In this document: piece after piece, positions 44,774 to 54,203 of the stretch | How positions within the stretch are numbered: position 1 is the stretch's first letter | How the letters are laid out: each line of letters starts with the position of its first letter | Assembly: GCA_029339195.1 (NCBI GenBank) | Contig: JAPTJF010000345.1 | Coordinates: 1 to 64,000 of the forward strand | Origin: Micractinium sp. NFX-FRZ | Taxonomy: Eukaryota; Chlorophyta; Trebouxiophyceae; Chlorellales; Chlorellaceae | DNA length: 64,000 nucleotides | Direction: 5' to 3' | Made by a program: the position numbers and the translations under genes | The notes under the pieces: generated by a model | What the model saw: only the letters and a program-made list of their open reading frames with translations | Database searches by the model: none | Told to the model about the DNA's origin: nothing

Positions 44774-47700
44774 ATGGCGTACACATACAAGGGCCACAAG
44801 CAGCGGGGCGAGGGCGGGCACTTGGCAACTGGCCTCCTCTGCGTGCTGCTGGCACTGTTGGCCGGGTTCAAGCTGGGATGCCTTTGGGGCGACCTGGGCC
44901 CACCCCTCCCCACCGACAAGGGCAGAGGCAGCGGCACGGCGGCGGGCACAGCGGGCGGCACAGGGCCCGCACCCGCCAACCCGCACGCCCCCTGGGGTCC
45001 CTCATGCAAGCGGGACCAGCAGCACCCTGATCTGGCACGGGTCCTGAGGCAGGTGAGCTGGGTGAGCTGGCAGCTGACTGGTGCCTTTTGCTTAGCTTCC
45101 TGTTGGCTTCCACAACCCTGCGCCCTCGGGCTGCAATCTGCTTCTTCTTCTCACGTGGGCTGGGTGGGCTGGGTGGGGCGCTGGCCTGGGGCTTGCATCC
45201 CACACCAGGTGCACCCGCAGAGCCAGGGCACAACCCCATCCAGTCTTTACAAGTGTCGGCCCTGCCCACAGCGTGCGCTTGCCCTGCGGCGCTCAACAGC
45301 TGTGCGCAGCTGTCCTGCGCCTGCTCTGCCTGCCTGCCCTCTGCCTGCCCGGCCCGCCTGCCCTCCCCTGAATTGACCTGCCGTCCCCTCCCCTCCCCTG
45401 CCGGCACAGGTTGCAGTCGGCGGGGAGGTGATGGTGACTGTGAGTGACCATCAGCTTGCACCACCAGGCGGTGCGCTGCAGATGTGGGCGGAGAACGTGC
45501 TGCGCGCAGGTGGGCACTGTTTTGCATGTTCACAAGTTCCTGGCACTGCAGGCAATGCCTGTGGATGCACGCGTCCAGCGCCAAGACACATGGAAGGCTG
45601 CACACAAGTGGGCACGTGTGCAGGCTGGGCTGAGGGCGGGCAGGCTCCCAGGGATGGGAGCCATCTGGTGACCACGCTCCGGACGAGCTCTTCACAGCAC
45701 CTGCGCCTGCCAAGCTTGCAAGCGCGGCTGCTGCTGGCCCTGCAGGGGCCCGTGAGTGGCTCCCGTCCTCCCGAATGGAATGCTCCCTGCCCCACTCTCG
45801 CTGCGCCTCACACGGTTCCCACCGGCCATGGCCTCCTGCCTGCACGGGTGACAAAAGCTGTGGTAGTAGCCCTGGATGATGACACCCGGGAGTGTGCTGA
45901 GGGCTATGGGGTCCGCGCTGTCCACGTGGGCGTGAAGGTGCGCTTGGCATGCTGGCAGCGCCGCCCTGCTGGCGCCAGCATCCGCACCGGGCGGCTGAGG
46001 TTGTGTGGCAGCATTCCAGGACTGCTGTGCTGGGCGGACAGCATGGCATGCCCATGGCTTCCTGTCACAACCACCTTGCATCCCCTCCGCACTGCTGAGC
46101 GCTGCTCTGTCTATCCTTCCTTCCTTTTACGCCGTGTGCGTCTCAAGAGACGTGCTTCCCACTGCTGTGCATGCAGATGCCAGCCACCCGCAAGGAGGCG
46201 GGCAGCAACCACGGCATCTCCTCCCTCAAGTTCGGGATCCTCAAGCGCGTCCTGCAACTGGGCTACGCCGTCCTGCTCTCAGGTGCTGCGCAGCAGCCCT
46301 GAAGCGTGTGCTGCACGATGGCCTGCTGCCTTCCTGCCCAACCGCCGCTCTGCCTGCCTTCAGTGTCCAAGCCCCGTGCACGGTGGAAAGGCGTGCATGG
46401 TGTCACAGCAAGGATGGAAGCAACATGATGCCAATCCCCCGCGTGTCTGCCTGCTTGCTCATACAGGCGTCTCCCCTGCCTGCCCACATCCTTGCCTGCC
46501 CACTCTCACCCCGCCGTCTCCGTACTTTCACCAGGCACTGGCCAGCTCAGTTCGACAGTCCGTGCGGATGTGGCCATCACAGGTCTACAGACCCATCACG
46601 AATCTTACTGCCCCCGTACCCAAATCGCCTTTCTCTTTACCTCCATGCAGATGTGGACATCATCTTCCTGCAGAACCCGTTTGACCACCTGGCTCGAGAC
46701 AGCGACGTGGAGGGCATGAGCGACGGATGGGATGACACCGCCTGTGAGTGCTGCTGTTCCTCAGTGCGATCCCCTTGCTCGATCCTGCACACGCGGCTAT
46801 CCCATGCACCCACCTGGCACACATGCCTGCCTGCCTGCCTGGCGCCGCCTCCCTAATTACAGCCGTACACGGCAAGCTGTGCTTCCTTTGCACTTCTCCT
46901 CCCCCCCTTCCCTTGTTCACAGCCGGCGTGCGACAGAGTACATGACGAGCCAAGCATGTCCGGTCAGCTCCCTGTTAACCTTCCTATTATTTTCTCCCGA
47001 CAGGTCTGACGAAGTGTCTGGCAAACGGTGAGCCTGCCTGCCCCCCTACCTTGACATTCCCATGTGTCCGCACTCCTCCTTTCCGCACTAGAGTGTCCCG
47101 GCCTGTTCTTACAAGCTAGCCACGAGCTGGTGCGCAACAAACCCAACCTCACATGCTGGTGTGTGCTTCTCTTCCTGTGCCCCCCCTTCTTTTCAGACGG
47201 GATTGACGACGGGGATGAAGAGCCAGACATGGGATGGGGGCGTTTTGCCCACTACACCCGCATCACGGCCCTCAACAGCGGCCTCTTCTATCTGCGGTGA
47301 CACACACCCGCCTGCAACTGCTCTGTGTTTGGCCAGGGCTTGGTTGGGGTGGGCAGCCAGGGGAAACAGCGGCCTCTACTGCCGGCAGAGAAGCCGCAGA
47401 GCATGGGCGGGCGGGGACGAGCACAGCATCAGCCTATTCCTCTGTTGGCCTGCGTACGAGACAGAGGCGACTGCCCACCATGAGCTGCTGCACTGTGCGT
47501 CAGAGGGACGTGCAACCTGCTTCCGGTGCACCGCTGCTGCCACAAGTGCAGGCCCACCCAGGCGGCAATGGAGCTCATGTCCGCACTCATCCACCGAGTG
47601 GAGACAGGGGACGAGTGGGACCAGGTGAGCAGTGTGCTGCTTGTTGCACGCTTCTGCACAGCCAGCGCAGCTGCTGGGACCATGAGAGTGTTGCCGCCAG

Positions 47701-48743
47701 GGCCAGACGAGCATGCTGCATGGTGGGCAGGCCAAGCGGCACAAAGCTGTCCAGCCAGACGGGCCGAAGCAAGCATGCTGCACCGACGCTCCCCTGCATC
47801 CATCTGATTGTCCTGACGCCCTGGCAGATCCTTTACAATGAAGCCATATTATGTCCCAGCCGCCCAGGCTACACGGTAAGCGCGTGCACCCGCTCGAGAC
47901 AACTCAAGACAACCCTGCTTTTGCGATTGGGGGGAAGATTGTGCAGTGCCTCTTGCGCACTGGCTGTCAGGCTGGCTGGCTGCTGAGCACCGACCTCCAT
48001 GCTGCCTGCATGCTGCCGCATGCTGGCTGCATCGTACTGCCCGCCCTCCACCCCTGCTCTGCCAGCCTTTGACCTGGCGTAGTTCACAAGCAGCACCGTT
48101 GCCTGGCCCCGGCCCCTGCAGGCCCCGCCTGTGACGCGCCGAGTGATGGACTACATGCTGTTCATGAACTCAAAAGTCCTGTTCAAGCACCTGCGCTACG
48201 ATGAAGAGCTGTTCCTGGCGCACACACCCGTGGCGGTGCACATCAACGTGAGCTTGGCGTGCCTGAGGAAGCAGGGCTGCGGGGCATGGGCAAGGGCGGT
48301 GTGCTGTGGGAGCAGGTGGCATGCAGCAGCAGGCAGACCAGCAGGAGAATCTGTGTTGAGGTCGCCACAGCCCGCCCAGATGGTGCTGCAGAGCGCTTGG
48401 CTCTATTCTGTTGCCCTCTGTTCCTCCTACCAAACCGCGTACCAGTCCACCTATGCTCCTGCCCACCCCCTATTGCACCTTGGCTGCAGTACCACCCCGA
48501 GAAGGAGGCTCGCATGCAGGTGGGCATGCTGGTGGCGGCGCAGCTTGCATGCGCTGCCTTTGGTACATCAGCAGCAGCAGCAGCAGCGAGGGCTTGCTTG
48601 CTGGCATGGGTGCCCCCCCATCTTCCCGAGCCCCGCGCCTCACCGTCTCCCGCCTACTTTGTTGCGCCCTGCAGGCCGTCGTCCAGCGCTATGTTCATGG
48701 CGACCTGCACGCCCTTGACGGTCTCCCAGACGGCTCAATTTGA
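44774..48743 (+). CDS. RRA: RRA-type hydroxyproline O-arabinosyltransferase (GT77)
   Basis: Twelve exons: 44774-45052, 45410-45509, 45858-45937 (or from 45846), 46177-46282, 46651-46743, 47004-47027, 47197-47296, 47552-47624, 47828-47875, 48122-48247, 48490-48519, 48675-48743; about 375 aa. The N-terminus is a type II signal anchor (LATGLLCVLLALLAGFKLG), placing the enzyme in the Golgi. The body follows plant RRA proteins (PF03407): VAVGGEVMVTVSDHQLAPPGG, VVVALDDDTRECAEGYGV, HGISSL, LQLGYAVLLSDVDIIFLQNP with the DxD motif at about 189-191, DSDVEGMSDG, MGWGRFAHYTR, LNSGLFYLRP, FMNSKVLFKHLR, YHPEKEARMQAVVQRYVHGD. RRA enzymes add arabinose to hydroxyproline glycans of extensins. Exons 6 (24 nt) and 11 (30 nt) are micro-exons. 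Confidence 0.92.
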
Positions 48744-49986
48744 CTGTAGCATGGCCAGACGAAAGCAATTGCCCGCCGCCTGCCGCCAAGTACCCACCGC
48801 CACCCAAGACCCTTCCCCCCCCCCCCGCCATGCTCATGTTGAGCTTATCCCTGCCCCCAGGCCTTGCATTTCGTTTGCTATTGCATCCTTTCCCCTGCTC
48901 TCATGCTATATCTGCATCCAGGTGAACCAACATAGTTGAAGCTTCCCACCCATGACCTGCCAAGAGTATGCCCCCTCCCTCATGTTACCTGCTCCACATC
49001 ACACCCCTCCCTGTAACATGTGCATGCTGAGGTCAGGCAAGGGAAGCAGTGCCAGGTCAGTCAGCACCCAGAGAGGGAGCTACTATATGGGGAGGTGCAA
49101 CCACAGGGGGGGTGGGCAGGCTGGGGGGAAGAGACGGCATGAAGAGTAGGTGGGAGAGGGCGGGGCGGCGCAGGCACAGCAGCAAGCTACATGTGTGTCT
49201 GTTGCGGGAGAGCTTGCATCGCAATGCAGCGTAGCCACACCTTGATATACCGCACACAGAATCTGGTGTCGCCCTGTGGCACCTTTCCTACCCACCACTG
49301 CCGCTGCCACTAGCCACGGCTGACGCCACCACAACTGCCGAATCCTGCGGCAATGGCACCAAGCCCCCACAGCAACGCGATGCACCACCAAGGCATATGC
49401 ATGCGTCCGTCTGTTCCGCAGCCGATCCTGCCTTTATCTCATGTGTTCCCTCCCGGTGCCTACTGTGGACAAGGGCACGCACTTACACAGATCATGCAAC
49501 GCGGGCTGTTATGTACAGATCTTGCTTGCTTTGGGGGGTTTACAGTCTGATTTCCACTGATGAAGTGCGACACAGACCCCTGGACTAGCAAGGGGCCGCC
49601 AGGATTGCAAGCAGGGGAGAAGGAGCAGGGAAGCACAGCGGGCTGACTGATGCAGCGGACTGATATGGAGCAAGTAAAGGGTAATGCAGGGGGGAAAGGG
49701 TACTGCAATGTTAGTGCTGGGGAAGCGTACCACAACTGCTGGGTGCAACATGGTTAGTGGGATGCTTGGCTCGGGTGAGGGGGAATGCCAGGCCCCAAAC
49801 CACCACTCCGGGCAGTGGCGGCGCCCTGCTCAGGCACCCGCGTGCGTGCGGCACTGGCGGGTGGGTGGGGAAAAATGCGATGCTGGAGAGAACTAAAAGG
49901 TAACAGGTAGTAGGGGGAAAGTGTGTATGGCGGAGTCGAGCACTGGGAGGACGGGAAGGAGGGGGGCATGGGGGGAGGGGGTGGGC
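48744..49986. other. RRA 3' flank and intergenic DNA
   Basis: No exon-like pattern. A segment at 49160-49225 matches 41395-41450 in inverted orientation. Beyond 49700 the sequence may include 3' UTR of the LINE fragment. Confidence 0.45.
49012..49016 (+). promoter_or_regulatory. TGTAA poly(A) signal, RRA-type gene
   Basis: TGTAA about 270 bp after the RRA stop, in line with the spacing seen at the GNAT gene. Confidence 0.4.
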
Positions 49987-51310
49987 CTAGCCGGCGGCAT
50001 TATCCCACATCTGGCGGCAAGCACGGGCAAAGCTGGCTAACTGCTCAACAGGCTGGCTGCCACTGCAAAAGAAGCTGTTCAATGTGGGGGGGTGGGAGGA
50101 AGCAAACAGCTCAGCGTATCGCTGGCGAAAGGGCGAGTACAGCGGGCAGGCAAAGACAATGTGTGCAACATCCTCCACGCCCTCATGGCAGTGGGGGCAG
50201 GTCCGCTGCTCCCGGGGCAGCCGCTGCCACCTCCCCATCTCCTCAGCACACCAGTGGGAGCCGGTGTGCAGCTGCGCAAGGGCCTCACGATCCCGCCGCT
50301 GTCGTACTTTCTCGAGGTAGGGCTCAGCCCTCCACAGGCTGCCCGGCGCCACCACGCCGGCACACACGCCGGTCACATAGTGCTGCAGGCGGCTGGCCCC
50401 CTCCCGCTGCGCTGCTGCCATGAGCTGCCCGAGCTGGCGCTGCTGCGCTTTGTCAACTAGCTCGGAGAGGCAAATCTCTGCTGGCTCCCGCAGGTCAACT
50501 GGCATGCCGATGGCTGCCATGGCTGCTCCGAACTGCGCTGCCCACGACTGCCGCGCTGGTGACTGGCCGGCTTCCGCCAGCTGGCAGCGGGCCGCCAGCG
50601 CACGCCGCACCAGGCTGTCAGCCGGCTGCTCCACCACCCCGTTCCACAGCTTGGCTGCCCGCCGCAGCCAGCGGACCCACAGTGGCTGCTGGCCCGTCTC
50701 TGCCAGCACCACAACATTCGGGGTGCCCTGCCGCACCCCCAACAGGTTGCGCAGGTAACCCAGCTGCAGCCGCTCTGCTGCGCTTGCTGTGCTGCCGTCG
50801 CGCTGTGCTGCTCTGGCCACCAGCTGCACGCCCCAGCCCTCCGCGCCGTGGGACAGCACCGAGTCTACCATGGTGCTGCACAGCCGCAGGTGCACCTCGG
50901 CTGCCTCGATGCCCAACTCCGCGCACCTTGCGCGGCAGCTGTGCATGGCTGGCCTGCCCAGCAGCGCCCGCGCCGGTGCAGCTGCCCCTGCCAGGCTGGT
51001 GCTGGCGTGGAATGTGATGCCCAGGTACTTGAAGCTGCTCACTGCCTCCAGGGGCTGCCCGCCAAATGTGAGCCCTGCTGCCTCGGCTGCCCGCTGTGCC
51101 GCCTGTTGGGTGCGGTGCCCGCTAAGCACCATGAGCTTCGTCTTGACCGTGTTCACGATCAGCACCCCACTGCTGGCAGTACTGCTGCAGTAGGTCCAGC
51201 TGGCGCTGCAGCCCCTCTGCCGACGTGGCCAGCAGCGCTGTGTCATCCACATACAGCAGCGGTGCCACCCACTGGCCCCAGATCCCAACAGGTGGGTCGC
51301 AAGGCACCAA
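49987..51310 (-). mobile_element. LINE-type retrotransposon fragment (reverse transcriptase C-terminal part)
   Basis: Minus-strand frames carry the reverse-transcriptase catalytic strand APLLYVDDTALLATS (about 51275-51230), then VNTVKTKLMVLSG, then KYLGITFHASTSL, a thumb/connection region, and a C-terminal zinc-knuckle CPHCHEGVEDVAHIVFAC as in non-LTR elements. A one-base shift near 51163 separates YVDD from the downstream frame. Upstream of about 51310 the polymerase fingers and endonuclease are missing, so the copy is 5'-truncated, as is usual for LINEs. The ORF ends at a TAG at 49987. Clade is not certain. Confidence 0.87.
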
Positions 51311-51534
51311 AGGAGAATGCAAGAAAGGAGAGGGTGGGAGCGAGGGAGGGCAAGGAGGGGAAAGCGAGAGGGGAGGCACGAAGGACGAGGGAGGTGCGGG
51401 GCCTGGGAGAGAGGGAAAGCGCACGAGTGATGCAAACACATGCGGTGGTGGTGAGGGTGGAGAGTGCACAGCAAGGGGTGTTGAGGGAGGAGGGGACCTG
51501 CCCCCTTTGCCTTGTCCTCACGCTACACATCGGA

Positions 51535-52440
51535 AATGTCCCCGCCTCAAGCCCGGTGGAGTGCACAGGCATCCCTCTCCCCCAGGTTGAGGAAGCCAGT
51601 CATTATGTAGCAGTGTTACAGTCACCCCGCATAGTAGGCCCTTGTGGACCGGGTGCCCCGCACCACGGGCAGCCCCACGTGCCTGCTCTGCCCGCTAAAG
51701 ATGAGGAGAGACCCTGTCTCACCCTGCATGCGCTTGCGCTCATCCAGAAATACAGTGCCCCCGAAACCCTTAATCCTCGTTGATTGGAAAGGCTTACAAC
51801 CTCCCCTCCGGGGTGCTGGGCATCAACGAGGTCTTTGTTGCCAAGTACTCCAGCGATGCACAGTCAAGGCGGGGATGAGTGCTGTGTCGAGATCCGTGGT
51901 GGGGGTGTAGTGGCGGTTTGGTGAGCCAGCCGTTGTGCGACACGGCGTGCCTTTCCGCCTGCTGAATGAAGGACTGGCACTCCCGCGGCAAGAACACCGG
52001 GAGCCGCACCTGACGGGCGGGTTGTTCTTGCCGCGGGAATGCCAGTTCTTCATTCAGCAGGCAGAAAGGCATGCCGCGTCGCACGGCGGCTGGCTCACCA
52101 AACCGCCACTACGTCCCCAGCACGGATCTCGACACAGCACTCATCCCCGCCTTGAGCGACACCGTGCGCAAGTCCACACGCAAGCGCATCTTTTCCCTCT
52201 TTGAAAAGGCTTACAACCTCCCCCGGGGTGCTGGGCATCAATGGGTGCGGGGGCACTCTATTTCTGGATGAGCGCAAGCGCTTGCAGGGTGAGACAGGGT
52301 CTCTCCTCACCTGTAGCGGGCGGAGAAGGCACATGGTTCTGCCCATGGTGCGGGGCACCCGCCACATCCTGACTGGCTTCCTCCACCTGGGGGAGAGGGA
52401 TGCCTGTGCACTCCACCGGGCTTGAGGCGGGGACACTTTC
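51535..52440. repeat. Large inverted repeat (palindrome) with scrambled 2OG-oxygenase pieces
   Basis: Arms of about 420-460 bp face each other around a spacer near 51999-52024. Near the centre, 51953-51998 and the reverse complement of 52025-52070 are about 90% identical; the outer ends (51537-51600 and 52372-52435) are also near-identical inverted copies. Inner parts are partly rearranged, so the palindrome is not perfect. Such a structure could form a hairpin or give double-stranded RNA if transcribed. Confidence 0.85.
51590..52430. pseudogene. 2OG-Fe(II) oxygenase (prolyl 4-hydroxylase-like) remnants in both arms
   Basis: Plus-strand pieces: LPRECQFFIQQAERHAASHG, then after a frame change NRHYVPSTDLDTALIPAL, FSLFEKAYNLP, then after another GGTLFLDERKRLQGETGSLL, RRRHMVLPMVRGTRHILTGF. 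Minus-strand pieces in the other arm: FLPRECQSFIQQAERHA, then GTVFLDERKRMQGETGSLL, FSGQSRHVGLPVVRGTRS. A plus-strand piece at 51790-51850 (GVLGINEVFVAKYSSDAQ) is the segment missing from the right arm. The iron-binding HxD region is absent, and frames are broken in both arms, so neither is functional. Matching to P4H-type proteins is by motif memory. Confidence 0.7.
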
Positions 52441-52922
52441 GATTCGTAGAGTGAGGGCGAGGCGGTCGTCCTCCTCCCTCAACACCCCTTGCCGTACACC
52501 ATGCACCCTCAACACCCCCGGAAGGCAGGAAGGCCGCGTGCCCGTGAAAGTGAGGCTTGCAGTGATCCTCGCACTGTTATAAGTGCTGAACCGAGCATTT
52601 AGGCACCGGCAGACACTCACGTGTTGCCGTCGCGTGCAGGCAAGGGCGGACGCTCACATGTTGCTTTTGCGTGCGGGGCAGGGGAGGCCATCCATGCAGG
52701 GGTCGCAGCTGCTGAGCGGGTCAGCAAAGGCGCTGCAGCACACAAGGGTAGGAAGGGTAGGGGCGGAGGGCAGCTTTGAGGCGAGCAGAGGAGTTGCAGT
52801 GCAGCCCTCGGGAGCCACGCTTCTTGACACACAGTTCTGGGGCAAACAAACCAGGCAGAGCTGCAGGCGTCTGCTGCAGCCTTGTTGGCACTAGCGGCAG
52901 GGCGGCAACCGCATCCGCAGAC

Positions 52923-52976
<54 letters not shown>

Positions 52977-54203
52977 CGGCAGCAATATGGCGGCAGCAGC
53001 ATGGCAGCGGGCAATGGAGCAATTTCAAGGCAGGGGCAGCAGCGGAGCGCACCCGGTGGCCAATAAGACCAGCAGCGAGGCAGCTAGGGCTCCCATGGCA
53101 GCTTGCTTGACGAGTCTGAAGGGGGCGGATCAAGTGGGAAGAGGGGTGGGAACCGACGCGAAGAACAGGGGGAGCAAAGAGCAGCGGGGACGGCGGCAGG
53201 ACGGCGGCGGCTGGGACGGCAGTGGCGGTGTGCTACTTGTGCCAACTTGTTGTGTGATTTTCATGCAGCGCGGCCATCCTCTGCCCCCTTTGCTAGACTC
53301 CCCGCTTCCGCCAGGAGGCGTTGAGTCCACACACCACGAGCGCCCTTGGACGCGTGCCTTGGACGCGTGCCTTGGAGGGCTCACCAGCATATCCAGCCCC
53401 GGTCAGCCACCATGCCCTTCCCCCCGGGGTGGTGTCAGCACAAGCGGCTCACCAGCTGTTGCGCCACTCCCAATGCCAGAGCAGGGTGCGCCTCGGACTT
53501 CCTCCCCCTCGGATCACTGCCAATGCCAGGACGACACGGCGTTCTGTGTCCGCTGGGGAAAGCTGCGTCAGGGTTGTGGCTGCTGCCGCGCACACACCGG
53601 CATGCTGACGCGGCGCCACATGCTGACGCGGCGCCACGCCAGCCAGCAGCGGGGCCCGCTCGGGGCGCCCGCAACACAGCAATGTGCACACCACCCGCAG
53701 AGCATGTGTCCCCTGCCTTGGGCTTGCAGAGCACAAGCCAGCCAAAGGCCAGTCCACAGCCATTCACAGAAGCGGAGTCCAAGCGCCTGTGCACCCCGCT
53801 GCAGCAGCGCTGCGGCACACGAGACAAACAGCCGCACCAAAAGCACCAATGCCCCCAGCAACCCAAGCAACACTGACTTCCCTGCCTGACCTCAAGCATG
53901 CACATGTTTACACAGAGGGGTGTTGAGGGGTGTGCTGTGGAGCATATACAGGTCTCTTGGAGAGGGAAGGTGGTGTGTGTGGGGGGTGGGGGGGGTGGGG
54001 GGCATATACAGGTTATAGGTGGAAGCTGGCAGATACGTCATGCAACAACCTGGGTGCGGCTGGGAACCTTGAGGGCAAGGGAAAGGATGCAACAGCAGAG
54101 AAACTGCATGGCTTGGGAGCAAGGGTATTGCTCGACCTGAGATTGGGGTAGAGTGCTTGGCTGGCAGCGGAGATCAGCTTTGCTTTGGCCGCATGCCTCA
54201 GCC
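52441..54203. other. Weakly coding region with a CAG tract
   Basis: A plus-strand frame is open from about 52882 to 53889 with a (CAG)n run at 52926-52975, then CQCQDDTAFC and GCGCCRAHTG near 53525-53600. No start codon, splice sites or family support it, so it is left as a possible gene only. Short direct repeats: ggacgcgtgcctt twice at 53347-53374 and catgctgacgcggcgcca twice at 53599-53636. TGTAA on the minus strand at 53912-53908 is a plausible poly(A) signal for the YPPPP gene, 292 bp after its stop. Confidence 0.4.

Noticed and set aside
47290..47300. Stop codon TGA right after LNSGLFYLR in the RRA-type gene
   Set aside because: The TGA is part of the donor CG|GTGACA; the next exon continues with PTQAAMELM in phase.
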